A stretch of 64,000 nt of DNA from Mycetocola saprophilus (lineage in GTDB: Bacteria > Actinomycetota > Actinomycetes > Actinomycetales > Microbacteriaceae), in the NCBI RefSeq assembly GCF_000718085.1, contig NZ_JOEC01000002.1:682001-746000 (forward strand), read 5' to 3'. Of this stretch, positions 51,776 to 60,226 are shown one piece after another. Each line of letters starts with the position of its first letter. The first letter of the stretch is position 1. The notes beneath the pieces are model-generated. The model saw only the letters and a program-made list of their open reading frames with translations, had not been told where the DNA came from and searched no databases. A program made the position numbers and the translations under genes.

Positions 51776-52546
51776 CTAGACCCCCGGCCGGCTGATTTTG
51801 GCAGGCAGCGGGAGGGTGCGTTCGGTCCAGACCTTGGCGCGTGGGGGTGCAAACGGGCCGTGCTTGCTGGTCGAGAGACCGGCGGCGAGGAGGGTTTCGG
51901 CCATGCGCACGGCCTGGCCCACTCCGTCCACCACCGGGACGCCGCCCAGGCGGTCGGACAGGCGCCGATCGAGCCCTCCGAAGGCCGCGCAGCCGAGCAC
52001 AATCACGTCGGCTCCGGCATCCAGCAGAACCCGAGACTCGCGCTCCAGCGCATCCAGGCCGGGGTCTTCACCCTCGGCCGCCGCCCCCGCATGCGACACC
52101 GGGATTCCCGAGGCGCGCACGCCCGCCGAACGGCCCGAGAGGCCGATCAGCTCGATCGTGTCGGTGATCCCCGCGAGCGTGGATTCCAGCGTGGTCACCA
52201 CGCCGAAACGGTGCCCGAGCAGGCAGGCGGTAAAGACCGCGGCCTCGGTGATATCCACCACCGGGACGTTCGCCAGCTGGCGCACCCCCTCGCGTCCGTG
52301 CTCCCCGAATCCGGCGAGTACCACCGCATCGTAGGTGCGCTCCTGGGCGACCCGCTCGATTACCGCGGCGGCGCTCAGATAGCTTTCCAGGTACCCCTCG
52401 GCGGAGGTGGGGCCCCAGGTGGGCTGCACCGCGCGCACCACCGACGTGCGTGCGGCCGCCTGCGCGGTGCGGGCGATCCCCGCGGTGACCTGCTCATCGG
52501 TGTTGCAGTTCACCACGAGGATCGTCGGCAGCAGGTTGCTCAGCAC
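51776..52546 (-). CDS. Asp/Glu/hydantoin racemase-family protein
   Basis: 256 residues of the family that includes hydantoin and allantoin racemases (HpxA). N-terminal ILVVNCNTDEQVT and C-terminal VIVLGCAAFGGL with the second catalytic Cys are present. The first catalytic Cys, expected in an A-C-F-x-x-P-G context, is replaced by Gly in VVLAGFGEHGREG, so a classical two-base cysteine racemase mechanism is doubtful. GTG start overlapping the upstream stop by 7 nt; last gene of the importer operon. It may instead be a decarboxylase, isomerase or a racemase with another acid. Confidence 0.75.
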   Translation of the reverse strand: MLSNLLPTILVVNCNTDEQVTAGIARTAQAAARTSVVRAVQPTWGPTSAEGYLESYLSAAAVIERVAQERTYDAVVLAGFGEHGREGVRQLANVPVVDITEAAVFTACLLGHRFGVVTTLESTLAGITDTIELIGLSGRSAGVRASGIPVSHAGAAAEGEDPGLDALERESRVLLDAGADVIVLGCAAFGGLDRRLSDRLGGVPVVDGVGQAVRMAETLLAAGLSTSKHGPFAPPRAKVWTERTLPLPAKISRPGV

Positions 52547-53769
52547 AGCTCGCCGTCTCGGGCGACCACGCGTCCCGCGTGAATCACCACTCGACCGAGC
52601 GCCGGACGATCCATAACCGCCGAGGTCGGGGTTTCGCCGGGGATCAGGACCAGCTCGGCCGGGTCGCCCACGGCCACGCCGGGTCGCCCGGTTCCGGCGG
52701 CGCTCAGCTCACGGTTGATGACCCGCGCCCCGCCCCAGGTTGCCAGCTCCAGCGCGTTTTCGATCTGATCGTCGCGGTTGTAGTTCTGCACAAACGCCAG
52801 CTGCCAGGTGCGGTCCAGCATGTCCGCGTTGCCGTAGGGCGACCAGTAGTCGCGCTGGCCGTCCATGCCCAGGCCCACGCGGATGCCCGCGGCGGCCATC
52901 CGCTCGAGCGGCAGCACCCAACCGCCACCCGAGGGGGCGATGTGGGTGATCGCGATGTCCAGCTCGGCGATCTGTTCGAGGGCTTTGTCTACCTGCGGCA
53001 GCCCGCTCCCGAGGGCCGGAGCGTGCGAGATCGACACCTGGCCCTGCATGCTCAGCGCGCGCACCCGCTCGAAGATCAGGTCCATCGAGAACAGGCCCAG
53101 CAGTCCGGCCTCGTGCAGGTGGATATCGGCCCCGGCACCGTGACGCTCGGCGAGCTCAAACACGGTGTTGAGGTGGCGGACCGGATCACGGTCGATCTCG
53201 CACGGGTCGATCCCGCCCACCAGGTTTCCGCCCGAGCGCAGCGCCTCGGACATCAGCTCGGGCACGCCGGGTTCGCGGTGGATCCCCACCTGCGGGAACA
53301 CCACGATCTCCACGTCCGCCCGGTCCGCATAGGCCTCGCGGGCTGCCAGGACCCCGGCGAACTTCTCCAGGCCCGAGTCGGCATCCACCTGGGCGTGGGA
53401 GCGCACCCGGGTGGCACCGTGGGCGATCATCCGCTCGAGCGTATAGATCGCGCGCTCGCTCACCGACTTCTCGGCCGAGCGCCAGTTGGCGCGGTCGTTG
53501 TAGATGCGTCCGTCTCGTCCGGGTTCGCCCGAGTAGGGGCGGAAGGGCAGGCCCAGCCGGGTCGAGTCCAGGTGCACGTGGGTGTCGGAGAAGGAGGGAA
53601 CCAGCATGCGGTCCTCACCCTCTAGGATCTCGGCCGTGGGGGCCGAGGGATGGGTGGCGACCTCGGCCCCGACAGCCACGATGACCCCGCCCGAGAGCAG
53701 CACATCGGTGGTTTCGGCACCCCAGGGACGCACGTTGGTAATCAGCAGGGCGGTTGTCATGTCACTCAC
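52540..53769 (-). CDS. Cytosine deaminase/AtzC-like amidohydrolase
   Basis: 409 residues, amidohydrolase superfamily, cytosine-deaminase branch. FSDTHVHLDSTRLG (HxH), TRVRSHAQVDADSG, GGIDPCEIDRDPV, ADIHLHEAGLLG, SISHAPALG and GLGMDGQRDYWSP give the mononuclear metal site and proton shuttle. It would deaminate or deamidate a cyclic amide; neither cytosine nor isopropylammelide can be confirmed. Start GTG at 53769 overlapping the upstream stop (GTGA), or ATG at 53760. It is encoded with an importer and a racemase-like protein, so the substrate is likely imported by that ABC system. Confidence 0.8.
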   Translation of the reverse strand: MSDMTTALLITNVRPWGAETTDVLLSGGVIVAVGAEVATHPSAPTAEILEGEDRMLVPSFSDTHVHLDSTRLGLPFRPYSGEPGRDGRIYNDRANWRSAEKSVSERAIYTLERMIAHGATRVRSHAQVDADSGLEKFAGVLAAREAYADRADVEIVVFPQVGIHREPGVPELMSEALRSGGNLVGGIDPCEIDRDPVRHLNTVFELAERHGAGADIHLHEAGLLGLFSMDLIFERVRALSMQGQVSISHAPALGSGLPQVDKALEQIAELDIAITHIAPSGGGWVLPLERMAAAGIRVGLGMDGQRDYWSPYGNADMLDRTWQLAFVQNYNRDDQIENALELATWGGARVINRELSAAGTGRPGVAVGDPAELVLIPGETPTSAVMDRPALGRVVIHAGRVVARDGELC

Positions 53770-55292
53770 TTCGCATAGGTGATGTCGGCGATCACGAACT
53801 CGCCGTCGGCGCGGGGCTTCCAGGTGATGCCGTCGCGGACCGCATAGTCGGTGTTCGGGGTGTAGAGCCCGATGATGTGGGCCTGTTCCACGTTCAGCTT
53901 ATGCAGCTGGGCAAAGACCGCGGTGCGCTCGTCGCCGGAAACCGTGCGCTGCTTGAGGACCAGATCCTTGGCGGCGGCGTCCTTGGCGTAGTCGTTCTGG
54001 CCGCCGGCGAACAGGTTGGTGACGGGCATGTCACCATCCAGGGTCGAGGGTGCCCAGGTGTTGAGGTAGATGCCGGCGGCGTTCACGGTGGAGTAGATGA
54101 TCGAGGACAGGGTGGCCTGGTCGGTCCCGGCGAGCTCGATGTTCAGGCCCACGGCCTTGAGGTAGCCCTGGATCGCCTGGGCCACGTTCGAGGAGAGCGG
54201 GATACGGCCGCTGGTCGCGTACTGGAAGGTGATCTTCTCACCCTTATATCCGGCCTCGGCGAGCAGCGACTTGGCCTTTTCCGGGTCGAACTCGTGGGTG
54301 GCCGCGTCCTTGACGTAACCGGCGACCGAGGGGGCGATGACCTGGTCGTTGGCGGTGCCGCTGCCCGAGAGGACCTTGGACACCAGCGACTTCTCATCGA
54401 TGGCCAGCGAGATGGCCTGACGCACCTTGGCATCGGCGAGCACCCCCGCGGTGGAGTTGATGCCGAGGAACACCGAACCGTTGCCGGTGCGGCTCTTGAC
54501 CGAGGCCCCGGGGGCGTTGAAGCCGGTGGCCTGGTTGGGGGAGATCAGCGCGATATCGAGGCTGCCGGAGATTACACCGTTGAGGCGGGCATCCTCATCT
54601 CCGACGGTCTGGAACACCACCTTTTTGGTTTCGGGGGCCTTGCCCCAGTAGTCGGGGTTTGCAACCATCGTGTAATTCACGCCGCGGGTGTAGCTTTCGA
54701 ACTTGAACGGTCCGCTGCCCACCGGGGCCTTGGCGAAGCCGTCCGAGCCGAGCTTCTCGTAGACCTTCTCGGGGACGATCGAGATCGCGGTGGTGATCGA
54801 GGGCCACGGCGAGAAGGGAGCGTTGAGGTCAAACTCGACGGTGTCCTGGGCGGTGGCCCGCACGGCCTTCAGCGTTTCCATATAGCCGAGGTTGTCCGAG
54901 TCGGGGGAGGCGAGGATCTTGTTGTAGGTGTAGGCCACATCCTCGGCGGTGACCGGGTCGCCGTTGCTGAACTTGGCGTCGGTGCGGATCGTGAACGTCC
55001 AGGTGGTGAAGTCGGCGTTTGGGGTCCACTTGGTGGCCAGGCGCGGGGTCAGCTCGCCGTCGGCGCTGAGCTGGGTCAGCTGGTCGAACTCGTTGTAGTA
55101 GTAGTTGTAGCCGGCCAGGGAGCCGTCCATGATGGGATCCGGCGACTTCTCCGGCTCGGCCACCTGGCCGATGGTCAGCGTGTGATCGGCGGAGCCTCCG
55201 GCGGCGCCGGCCGAGCAACCGGCCAGCAGCAGGGTCGCGGCAACCGAGAGTGCCAGGGTGGCAGTGAGGGAACGTCTCATTGCGGTACTCAT
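53766..55292 (-). CDS. Peptide/nickel-type ABC substrate-binding lipoprotein
   Basis: 508-residue SBP_bac_5 family lipoprotein: signal with lipobox (LLLAGCSAG, Cys about residue 26), LATKWTPNADFTTWTFTIRT early, DAKFSNGDPVTAEDVAYTY, and a large C-terminal lobe. It binds the imported solute outside the membrane. Start ATG at 55292, or ATG 12 nt inside. It follows the two ATPase genes in the operon, and a 34-nt gap precedes it. Family members bind oligopeptides, nickel, opines or small amides, so specificity is open. Confidence 0.9.
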   Translation of the reverse strand: MSTAMRRSLTATLALSVAATLLLAGCSAGAAGGSADHTLTIGQVAEPEKSPDPIMDGSLAGYNYYYNEFDQLTQLSADGELTPRLATKWTPNADFTTWTFTIRTDAKFSNGDPVTAEDVAYTYNKILASPDSDNLGYMETLKAVRATAQDTVEFDLNAPFSPWPSITTAISIVPEKVYEKLGSDGFAKAPVGSGPFKFESYTRGVNYTMVANPDYWGKAPETKKVVFQTVGDEDARLNGVISGSLDIALISPNQATGFNAPGASVKSRTGNGSVFLGINSTAGVLADAKVRQAISLAIDEKSLVSKVLSGSGTANDQVIAPSVAGYVKDAATHEFDPEKAKSLLAEAGYKGEKITFQYATSGRIPLSSNVAQAIQGYLKAVGLNIELAGTDQATLSSIIYSTVNAAGIYLNTWAPSTLDGDMPVTNLFAGGQNDYAKDAAAKDLVLKQRTVSGDERTAVFAQLHKLNVEQAHIIGLYTPNTDYAVRDGITWKPRADGEFVIADITYAK

Positions 55293-55326
55293 TTCAGGGA
55301 TCGGTGGTGCGGGTGGGGTGGGGAGT

Positions 55327-56289
55327 CTAGGCGGCCGAGGAGAGCGGGCCGGTGGAACCGTCGCGTCGGGAATCGGCGAGGCCGAGTGTTCCGGGACGGG
55401 GACCGGCGGTACCCGGGTTCGGCGTGGGGATCGCCCCGGTCAACGCACCACGGCGGTGCGGATCGGGGATCGGGATCGCCGCGAGCAACTCGCGGGTGTA
55501 CGCATCCTCGGGGCGGTGGAACACGCGCTCGGCGGGTCCGGTTTCCACAATCTGCCCGGCGCGCATCACGGCGATTCGGTCGGAGAGGTGGCGCACCACC
55601 GAGAGATCGTGGGCGATAAAGAGGTAGGAGAGCCCGTGCTGCTCCTGTAACCGGATCAGCAGGTTGATCACCTGCGCCTGCACCGACACATCCAGCGCCG
55701 ACACCGGCTCATCCAGCACCAGGATCTCGGGGTTGAGCGCGAGCGCCCGGGCGATGCCGATGCGCTGCCGCTGGCCGCCGGAGAACTGTGCCGGGCGACG
55801 GCCCAGCACGTCCTCGCCAAGGCCCACATCCGCGAGCAGCTGGATCACCCGGCCGCGGTCGTAGCGGCCCATCAGTCGCAGCGGCTCGGCCACGATGTCG
55901 TGGGTGGTGAGGCGCGGGTTGAGCGAGGAGTAGGGGTCCTGGAACACCATCTGCATGCGGTTGCGCAGGCGGCGCAGGTCCCGGCCGTTCAGCGCGTTCG
56001 GGTCCTGGTCGAGGATGCGGATGCTCCCGCGGGTGGGGGCGTTTAGCCCGAACAGGGTGCGCACCAGCGTGGACTTGCCGGAGCCGGATTCGCCGACCAG
56101 GCCCAGGGTTTCGCCGCGGTGCAGGGTCAGGCTCACCCCGTCCACCGCGCGCACGGGTTCGCGGCGGCGGCCCGAGCCGCGGAAGGTCACCGCGAGGTCG
56201 GCGACCTCCAGGACCACCGGGGCATCGGTGGCGACCGGGGTGCGCGTCAGGTGTTCAATCGGTCCGGTGCTGGTGGCGGTGTCGCTCAT
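55327..56289 (-). CDS. ABC importer ATPase, DppF/OppF type
   Basis: 320 residues. Walker [23 protein letters not shown], signature [15 protein letters not shown], Walker [14 protein letters not shown], switch IAHDL and the C-terminal oligopeptide-type segment ([21 protein letters not shown]). This is the second ATPase of the pair. The start overlaps the DppD-like stop (ATGA). The tail after about residue 275 is Gly/Pro-rich. Confidence 0.93.
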   Translation of the reverse strand: MSDTATSTGPIEHLTRTPVATDAPVVLEVADLAVTFRGSGRRREPVRAVDGVSLTLHRGETLGLVGESGSGKSTLVRTLFGLNAPTRGSIRILDQDPNALNGRDLRRLRNRMQMVFQDPYSSLNPRLTTHDIVAEPLRLMGRYDRGRVIQLLADVGLGEDVLGRRPAQFSGGQRQRIGIARALALNPEILVLDEPVSALDVSVQAQVINLLIRLQEQHGLSYLFIAHDLSVVRHLSDRIAVMRAGQIVETGPAERVFHRPEDAYTRELLAAIPIPDPHRRGALTGAIPTPNPGTAGPRPGTLGLADSRRDGSTGPLSSAA

Positions 56290-57116
56290 GCCGAAACTCC
56301 CTCGGGATTGGTGGTGGGAACACCCAGGATCGAGCTCAGCAGCATCCGGGTATAGGGGTGATCGGGGCGGTCGAAGATATCCCAGACGCTGCCCTCCTCG
56401 ACGATCTCGCCCGAGCGCATGATGCAGATCCGGTCGGCCACCTGGGCGACCAGGCCCAGATCGTGGGTGATCATCACCAGGGCGGCCCCGGTGTCGCGGC
56501 GGGCCTCGGCGAGCACCCGCATGATCTGCGCCTGCACGGTCACATCCAGCGCGGTGGTGGGCTCGTCGGCGATTAGCAGTCCGGGATTATTGGCGATGGC
56601 CATCGCGATCACCGCGCGCTGGCGCATACCGCCGGACCACTGGTGCGGATAGGCGCGGGCGCGTTCGGCGGCATCACGCACCCCGACCTGTTCCAGCAGC
56701 TCGGCGGCGCGGACTCGGGTCTCGGCGGTGGAGAGCGTGGGCTGGTGCGCCTTCACGGCTCGGGCGACCTGGTTGCCGACCCGCTTGACCGGGTTGAGCG
56801 CGGTCATCGGATCCTGGAACACCATGCCGACCCGGCCGCCGCGCAGCACCCGCAGTTCGTTGTCGTCCAGGCCCGCGACGTCGATCCCGTCCACCAGAAT
56901 CTGGCCGCCGGTCACCTCCACCCCCGGGGGCAGCAGCCCCAGCACGGCGAGCATCGTGAGGCTCTTGCCCGAACCGGATTCTCCCACCAGGCACAGGACC
57001 TCGCCCGGGTGCACCGTAAGGCTCACGCCGTGCACGAGTTCGCGCACGCTTCCATCGGGGGCGGTGGTGGCGATGCGCAGGTCGCGCACCTCCAGCAGCG
57101 GGGTGGGGATACTCAT
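56286..57116 (-). CDS. ABC importer ATPase, DppD/OppD type
   Basis: 276 residues from the ATG at 57116, which overlaps the permease stop (ATGA); a much longer frame upstream runs inside the permease and is rejected. Walker [10 protein letters not shown] (Leu after the Lys-Ser instead of Thr), [15 protein letters not shown], signature [15 protein letters not shown], Walker [14 protein letters not shown], switch ITHDL. Typical OppD C-terminus ([19 protein letters not shown]). Confidence 0.93.
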   Translation of the reverse strand: MSIPTPLLEVRDLRIATTAPDGSVRELVHGVSLTVHPGEVLCLVGESGSGKSLTMLAVLGLLPPGVEVTGGQILVDGIDVAGLDDNELRVLRGGRVGMVFQDPMTALNPVKRVGNQVARAVKAHQPTLSTAETRVRAAELLEQVGVRDAAERARAYPHQWSGGMRQRAVIAMAIANNPGLLIADEPTTALDVTVQAQIMRVLAEARRDTGAALVMITHDLGLVAQVADRICIMRSGEIVEEGSVWDIFDRPDHPYTRMLLSSILGVPTTNPEGVSA

Positions 57117-57997
57117 GCTCGCTTTCCCTTCTTGGCGATGCGGAACAGGGCCGAACCCTCGGCGGTGAAGCGCTGGCTGATCAGGTTGGTGCCGATGATG
57201 ACCAGGAAGATCGCGATTCCGGGGACCAGGGCCAGGTGCGGTGCCTGACGGATGTACTTCTGCCCCTCGGAGATCATCAGACCCCAGCTCGGGGTGGGGG
57301 CCTGGACGCCGAGGCCCAGGAAGTCGAATGAGGAGGTCAGCAGCATCACGCCGCCGATATCGGTCGAGGCCAGAATGAGGATCTGCACGGCCACGTTGGG
57401 CATGATGTGCTTGCGGGCGGTCCACCAGCGACTGGCCCCCTGGATGCGTGGGGCGATCACAAAGTCGCGTTCGCGTAGGCTCAGCGCGGTGCCGCGGGCG
57501 ACCCGGGCGTAACCGACCCAGTAGGTTGCGGCGAGCACGATGATCATCAGCCAGACGCTCGGGCCGAGGGCCGCGGAGAGGGCGATCAGGACCAGGATGA
57601 CGGGGAGCGCGAGCTGAACGTCGGCCCAGCCCATCAGCACGGTGTCCACCTTGCCGCCGAGGTAACCGGCGGAGGTCCCGATCACCAGGCCGATCAGCGC
57701 GTTGACAGCGACGATCGCGACCACGATGCCCAGGGTGATCCGCCCGGCCAGCGCGAGCCGGCTGGCCTCGTCGCGGCCGAGGGCGTCGGTGCCCAGCGGA
57801 TGCGCCGGATCGGTCAGCGGACCCAACAGCATCTTGTCGAGGTTCTGGGTATACGCGTCATAGCCGGGCAGCAGCGGATACAGCAGACAAAACAGCACCA
57901 CGATGCCCACGAGCACGGTGCCCACAAGCGGTCCGGTGATGCGGAACCGGCGGGCACGCGGTGCCGCGACGGTGGCGGGGGAAGCGGTGGTGGTCAT
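57113..57997 (-). CDS. ABC importer permease, DppC/OppC type
   Basis: 294 residues, about six membrane helices. N-terminal helix (VLVGIVVLFCLLYPLLPG) and HPLGTDALGRDEASRLALAG are the DppC hallmark; ATYWVGYARVARGTALSLRE and the ATPase-contact GASRWWTARKHIMPN loop follow. Starts 27 nt after the DppB-like stop. Belongs to the five-component importer. Confidence 0.93.
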   Translation of the reverse strand: MTTTASPATVAAPRARRFRITGPLVGTVLVGIVVLFCLLYPLLPGYDAYTQNLDKMLLGPLTDPAHPLGTDALGRDEASRLALAGRITLGIVVAIVAVNALIGLVIGTSAGYLGGKVDTVLMGWADVQLALPVILVLIALSAALGPSVWLMIIVLAATYWVGYARVARGTALSLRERDFVIAPRIQGASRWWTARKHIMPNVAVQILILASTDIGGVMLLTSSFDFLGLGVQAPTPSWGLMISEGQKYIRQAPHLALVPGIAIFLVIIGTNLISQRFTAEGSALFRIAKKGKRA

Positions 57998-58024
57998 CAG
58001 ATCCTCACTTCGGGACGGGGGAAA

Positions 58025-58945
58025 TCAGGAGAGGCGGACACGGGGGTCAACGAGGCCGTAGATCAGGTCAACCAGGAGGTTGGCAACCACAAAGATCACC
58101 GCGATGATGATCAGTGCCGACTGCACCACCGGGAAGTCCCGCGAGTACACGGCACCGAGCATCAGCTGCCCGAGGCCCGGCCAGGCGAATACGTTTTCCA
58201 CGATGACCAGGCCGCCGAGGAAGGTGCCGAGGTTGATACCGGCCACGGTGAGCACCGGAAGGAGCGCGTTGGGGAGCGTCTCGGTGAGGACCACGGTGCC
58301 GTGGCGCTCGCCGCGGGCATACGCGGTGCGGGTGTAATCGGAAACGCTCTGCTCACTCAGCGCGTTATCCATCAGTCGGGTGTAGACCACAAACTGTCCG
58401 GTGGCGATGGTCAGCACCGGCATGACCATGGCCCGCCAGTCGGCGTTGCCGAGCGAGGGCAGTACGCCCAGCCCAACCGAGAAGACGAGGACCAGGAGCA
58501 GACCGAAGAAGAAGTCGGGGATGGCCTGGCGCAGCGATCCGAAACCCAGGAAGATCGTGCGCAGCGAGCGCCGGCCGGTGAGGTGGATGCTGACCGCGGC
58601 GATCAGCGCCAGCAGCAGCCCCACCGCGAGCCCGGCGAAGCCGAGCTGGAAGGAGGCCGGGATGCGCTCGAAGACCAGCTGCATCGAGGGGACGCCGGGC
58701 TGACGGTAGGAGTCGCCGAAGTCGCCGTGCAGCACGCCGCCCATGTAGTTGAGGTACTGCTGCCAGATCGGCAGGTCGAAGCCGAGGCGGTGGTTGAGGG
58801 CGTCGATCTGTGACTGCGGGGCGTTCTCGGTGAGCAGGATCGCCGCGGGGCTGCCGCTCAGGCGACCGAAGACAAACGTGAGGCTCACCACGATGGCGAG
58901 GGTCACGACGGCCTGGATCAGGCGGCGGAGGACGTATCGAGCCAT
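58025..58945 (-). CDS. ABC importer permease, DppB/OppB type
   Basis: 306 residues, six helices; starts ARYVLRRLIQAVVTLAIVVS, the family N-terminus, with DYTRTAYARGERHGTVVLTE as the ATPase-contact loop and AWPGLGQLMLGAVYSRDFP near the end. First gene of the importer operon. The upstream region (58946-59175) contains two TGTATACA palindromes, a motif copy and a GlnR-like box, so the operon appears heavily regulated. Confidence 0.93.
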   Translation of the reverse strand: MARYVLRRLIQAVVTLAIVVSLTFVFGRLSGSPAAILLTENAPQSQIDALNHRLGFDLPIWQQYLNYMGGVLHGDFGDSYRQPGVPSMQLVFERIPASFQLGFAGLAVGLLLALIAAVSIHLTGRRSLRTIFLGFGSLRQAIPDFFFGLLLVLVFSVGLGVLPSLGNADWRAMVMPVLTIATGQFVVYTRLMDNALSEQSVSDYTRTAYARGERHGTVVLTETLPNALLPVLTVAGINLGTFLGGLVIVENVFAWPGLGQLMLGAVYSRDFPVVQSALIIIAVIFVVANLLVDLIYGLVDPRVRLS

Positions 58946-58968
58946 GTTTGCCTTTCAAACGGGATCTT

Positions 58969-58976
58969 TGTATACA
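58969..58976. promoter_or_regulatory. GTATAC operator C (importer side)
   Basis: TGTATACA palindrome 24 nt upstream of the dppB-like ATG. The same 8-mer stands before the divergent ornithine-cyclodeaminase-like gene. Candidate site for the GntR regulator at 60227. Confidence 0.55.
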
Positions 58977-58987
58977 TAGTGACCCGG

Positions 58988-59001
58988 GATTGTTTCGGGC
59001 G
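58988..59001 (+). promoter_or_regulatory. Copy 3 of the GATTGTTTYGGGCG motif
   Basis: GATTGTTTCGGGCG, identical over 14 nt to the copy at 13474-13487. Both locations are divergent intergenic regions next to ABC-importer operons. Confidence 0.45.
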
Positions 59002-59011
59002 GATCACATCC

Positions 59012-59029
59012 TGTTACGGGCCGGTAACA
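59012..59029. promoter_or_regulatory. GlnR-like box in the importer/OCD divergent region
   Basis: TGTTAC-GGGCCG-GTAACA: perfect 6-nt arms, and the inner GTTAC-N6-GTAAC agrees with the GlnR pattern GTnAC-N6-GnAAC. A GlnR-like regulator is encoded at 25683-26360. Confidence 0.45.
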
Positions 59030-59158
59030 AAAGTCTGTCCCGACATATCCGCGGGTATTTCGCGGTAATTGCGGTGATCTGAGCGTGTTGCAAATCGCTC
59101 AACGAGCCCGCATACTGGGAACGTGTTCCGCGGGTTCAATCGCATCCGCTCCTGATTC

Positions 59159-59166
59159 TGTATACA
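59159..59166. promoter_or_regulatory. GTATAC operator D (OCD side)
   Basis: TGTATACA directly before the AAGGA ribosome site of the gene at 59176, so binding here would also block the start region. Confidence 0.55.
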
Positions 59167-59175
59167 AGGACTGAT

Positions 59176-60198
59176 ATGACCACAGTGCTCCTGACCGGCG
59201 AAGACTGCGCGCGTCTGGTCGAATGGCCCGGCCTGATCGCGGCGATGCGCGAGATCCATCTGGACCATGCCCGAGGCGTGGCGATCCAGCCCGTGCCGCG
59301 CTCGATCCGCAATCCCGCCGACACCGATCCGGCGCCCGCCCAGATCATCCCGATGACCGGATACCGGGCGAGCACCGGGGGCTATGTCCTCAAGGCACTG
59401 GCCGATGCCCCACATAATCGTGAGCGCGGGATTCCCGCTCAGCGCTCGACCGTCGCGCTGTTTTCGGCGGAGACCGGAGAGTGCCGGGCGCTGATCGACG
59501 GGGCGGTTCTGACTCGCACCCGCACGGCCGCGGTCACCGTGGCGGCAACCCTGGCGCTCGCGCCCGCGGGCGCCGACGTGGTGACGATTGTGGGAGCCGG
59601 GGCCCTGGCGCTGGAACATGCGCGGGCACTGGTCTCGGCGATGCCCCTGCGTGAGATCCGGTTCTGGTCGCGGACCCCGGCCGGATCGGACACCGCCGTG
59701 GCGACCCTGAGCGCCGAGCCTGCCTTCGCCCGCGTGAGCCTGAGTGCGTCCACGAACCTGCGCGCAGCCCTCGATGGTGCCGGGATCGTCTGCACGCTGA
59801 CCCCCGCGCTCGATCCGCTGATCACCCCGGATCTGCTGGGCGAGGACGTACACGTCAATGCGGTGGGTTCCCCGCCGCGCCCCCTGTTCCGCGAGCTGAC
59901 CCCCGACGTATTCGGGCGCGCGGCCCTCACCGTCGTGGATGCCCTGCCGATCGCCCTGTCCGAGTCCGGCAATATTCGAGACGCGATCGCCGCGGGCACG
60001 CTGGGCGAGACCGAGCCGATCGAACTCGGGCGGATCCTCGCCGGCGAGGTCGCTCGGCCCCGCGGACTCAGCGTGTTCAACAGCGTGGGCATCGGCGTGC
60101 AGGACCTGGCGGCGGCCGAGTACTTCCTGGGGCGTTCCGAAGCTCACGAGGATGGTCTGCAGGTCCAGCTGCGTCCGGTGCGCACTCCCGTATCATGA
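59176..60198 (+). CDS. Ornithine cyclodeaminase/mu-crystallin family enzyme
   Basis: 340 residues, NAD(P)-binding OCD family. RTRTAAVTVAATLALAPAGA precedes the dinucleotide motif VVTIVGAGALALEHARAL; VHVNAVGSPPRPLFREL is the substrate-side loop. Members act as ornithine or lysine cyclodeaminases, alanine dehydrogenases or ketimine reductases. ATG at 59176 with AAGGA 5 nt upstream. It faces the importer operon and precedes its GntR regulator, so it probably works on the product of the imported compound. Confidence 0.83.
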   Translation: MTTVLLTGEDCARLVEWPGLIAAMREIHLDHARGVAIQPVPRSIRNPADTDPAPAQIIPMTGYRASTGGYVLKALADAPHNRERGIPAQRSTVALFSAETGECRALIDGAVLTRTRTAAVTVAATLALAPAGADVVTIVGAGALALEHARALVSAMPLREIRFWSRTPAGSDTAVATLSAEPAFARVSLSASTNLRAALDGAGIVCTLTPALDPLITPDLLGEDVHVNAVGSPPRPLFRELTPDVFGRAALTVVDALPIALSESGNIRDAIAAGTLGETEPIELGRILAGEVARPRGLSVFNSVGIGVQDLAAAEYFLGRSEAHEDGLQVQLRPVRTPVS

Positions 60199-60226
60199 GC
60201 ATGACGGCGTTGAAGAAGGGGTCGCG

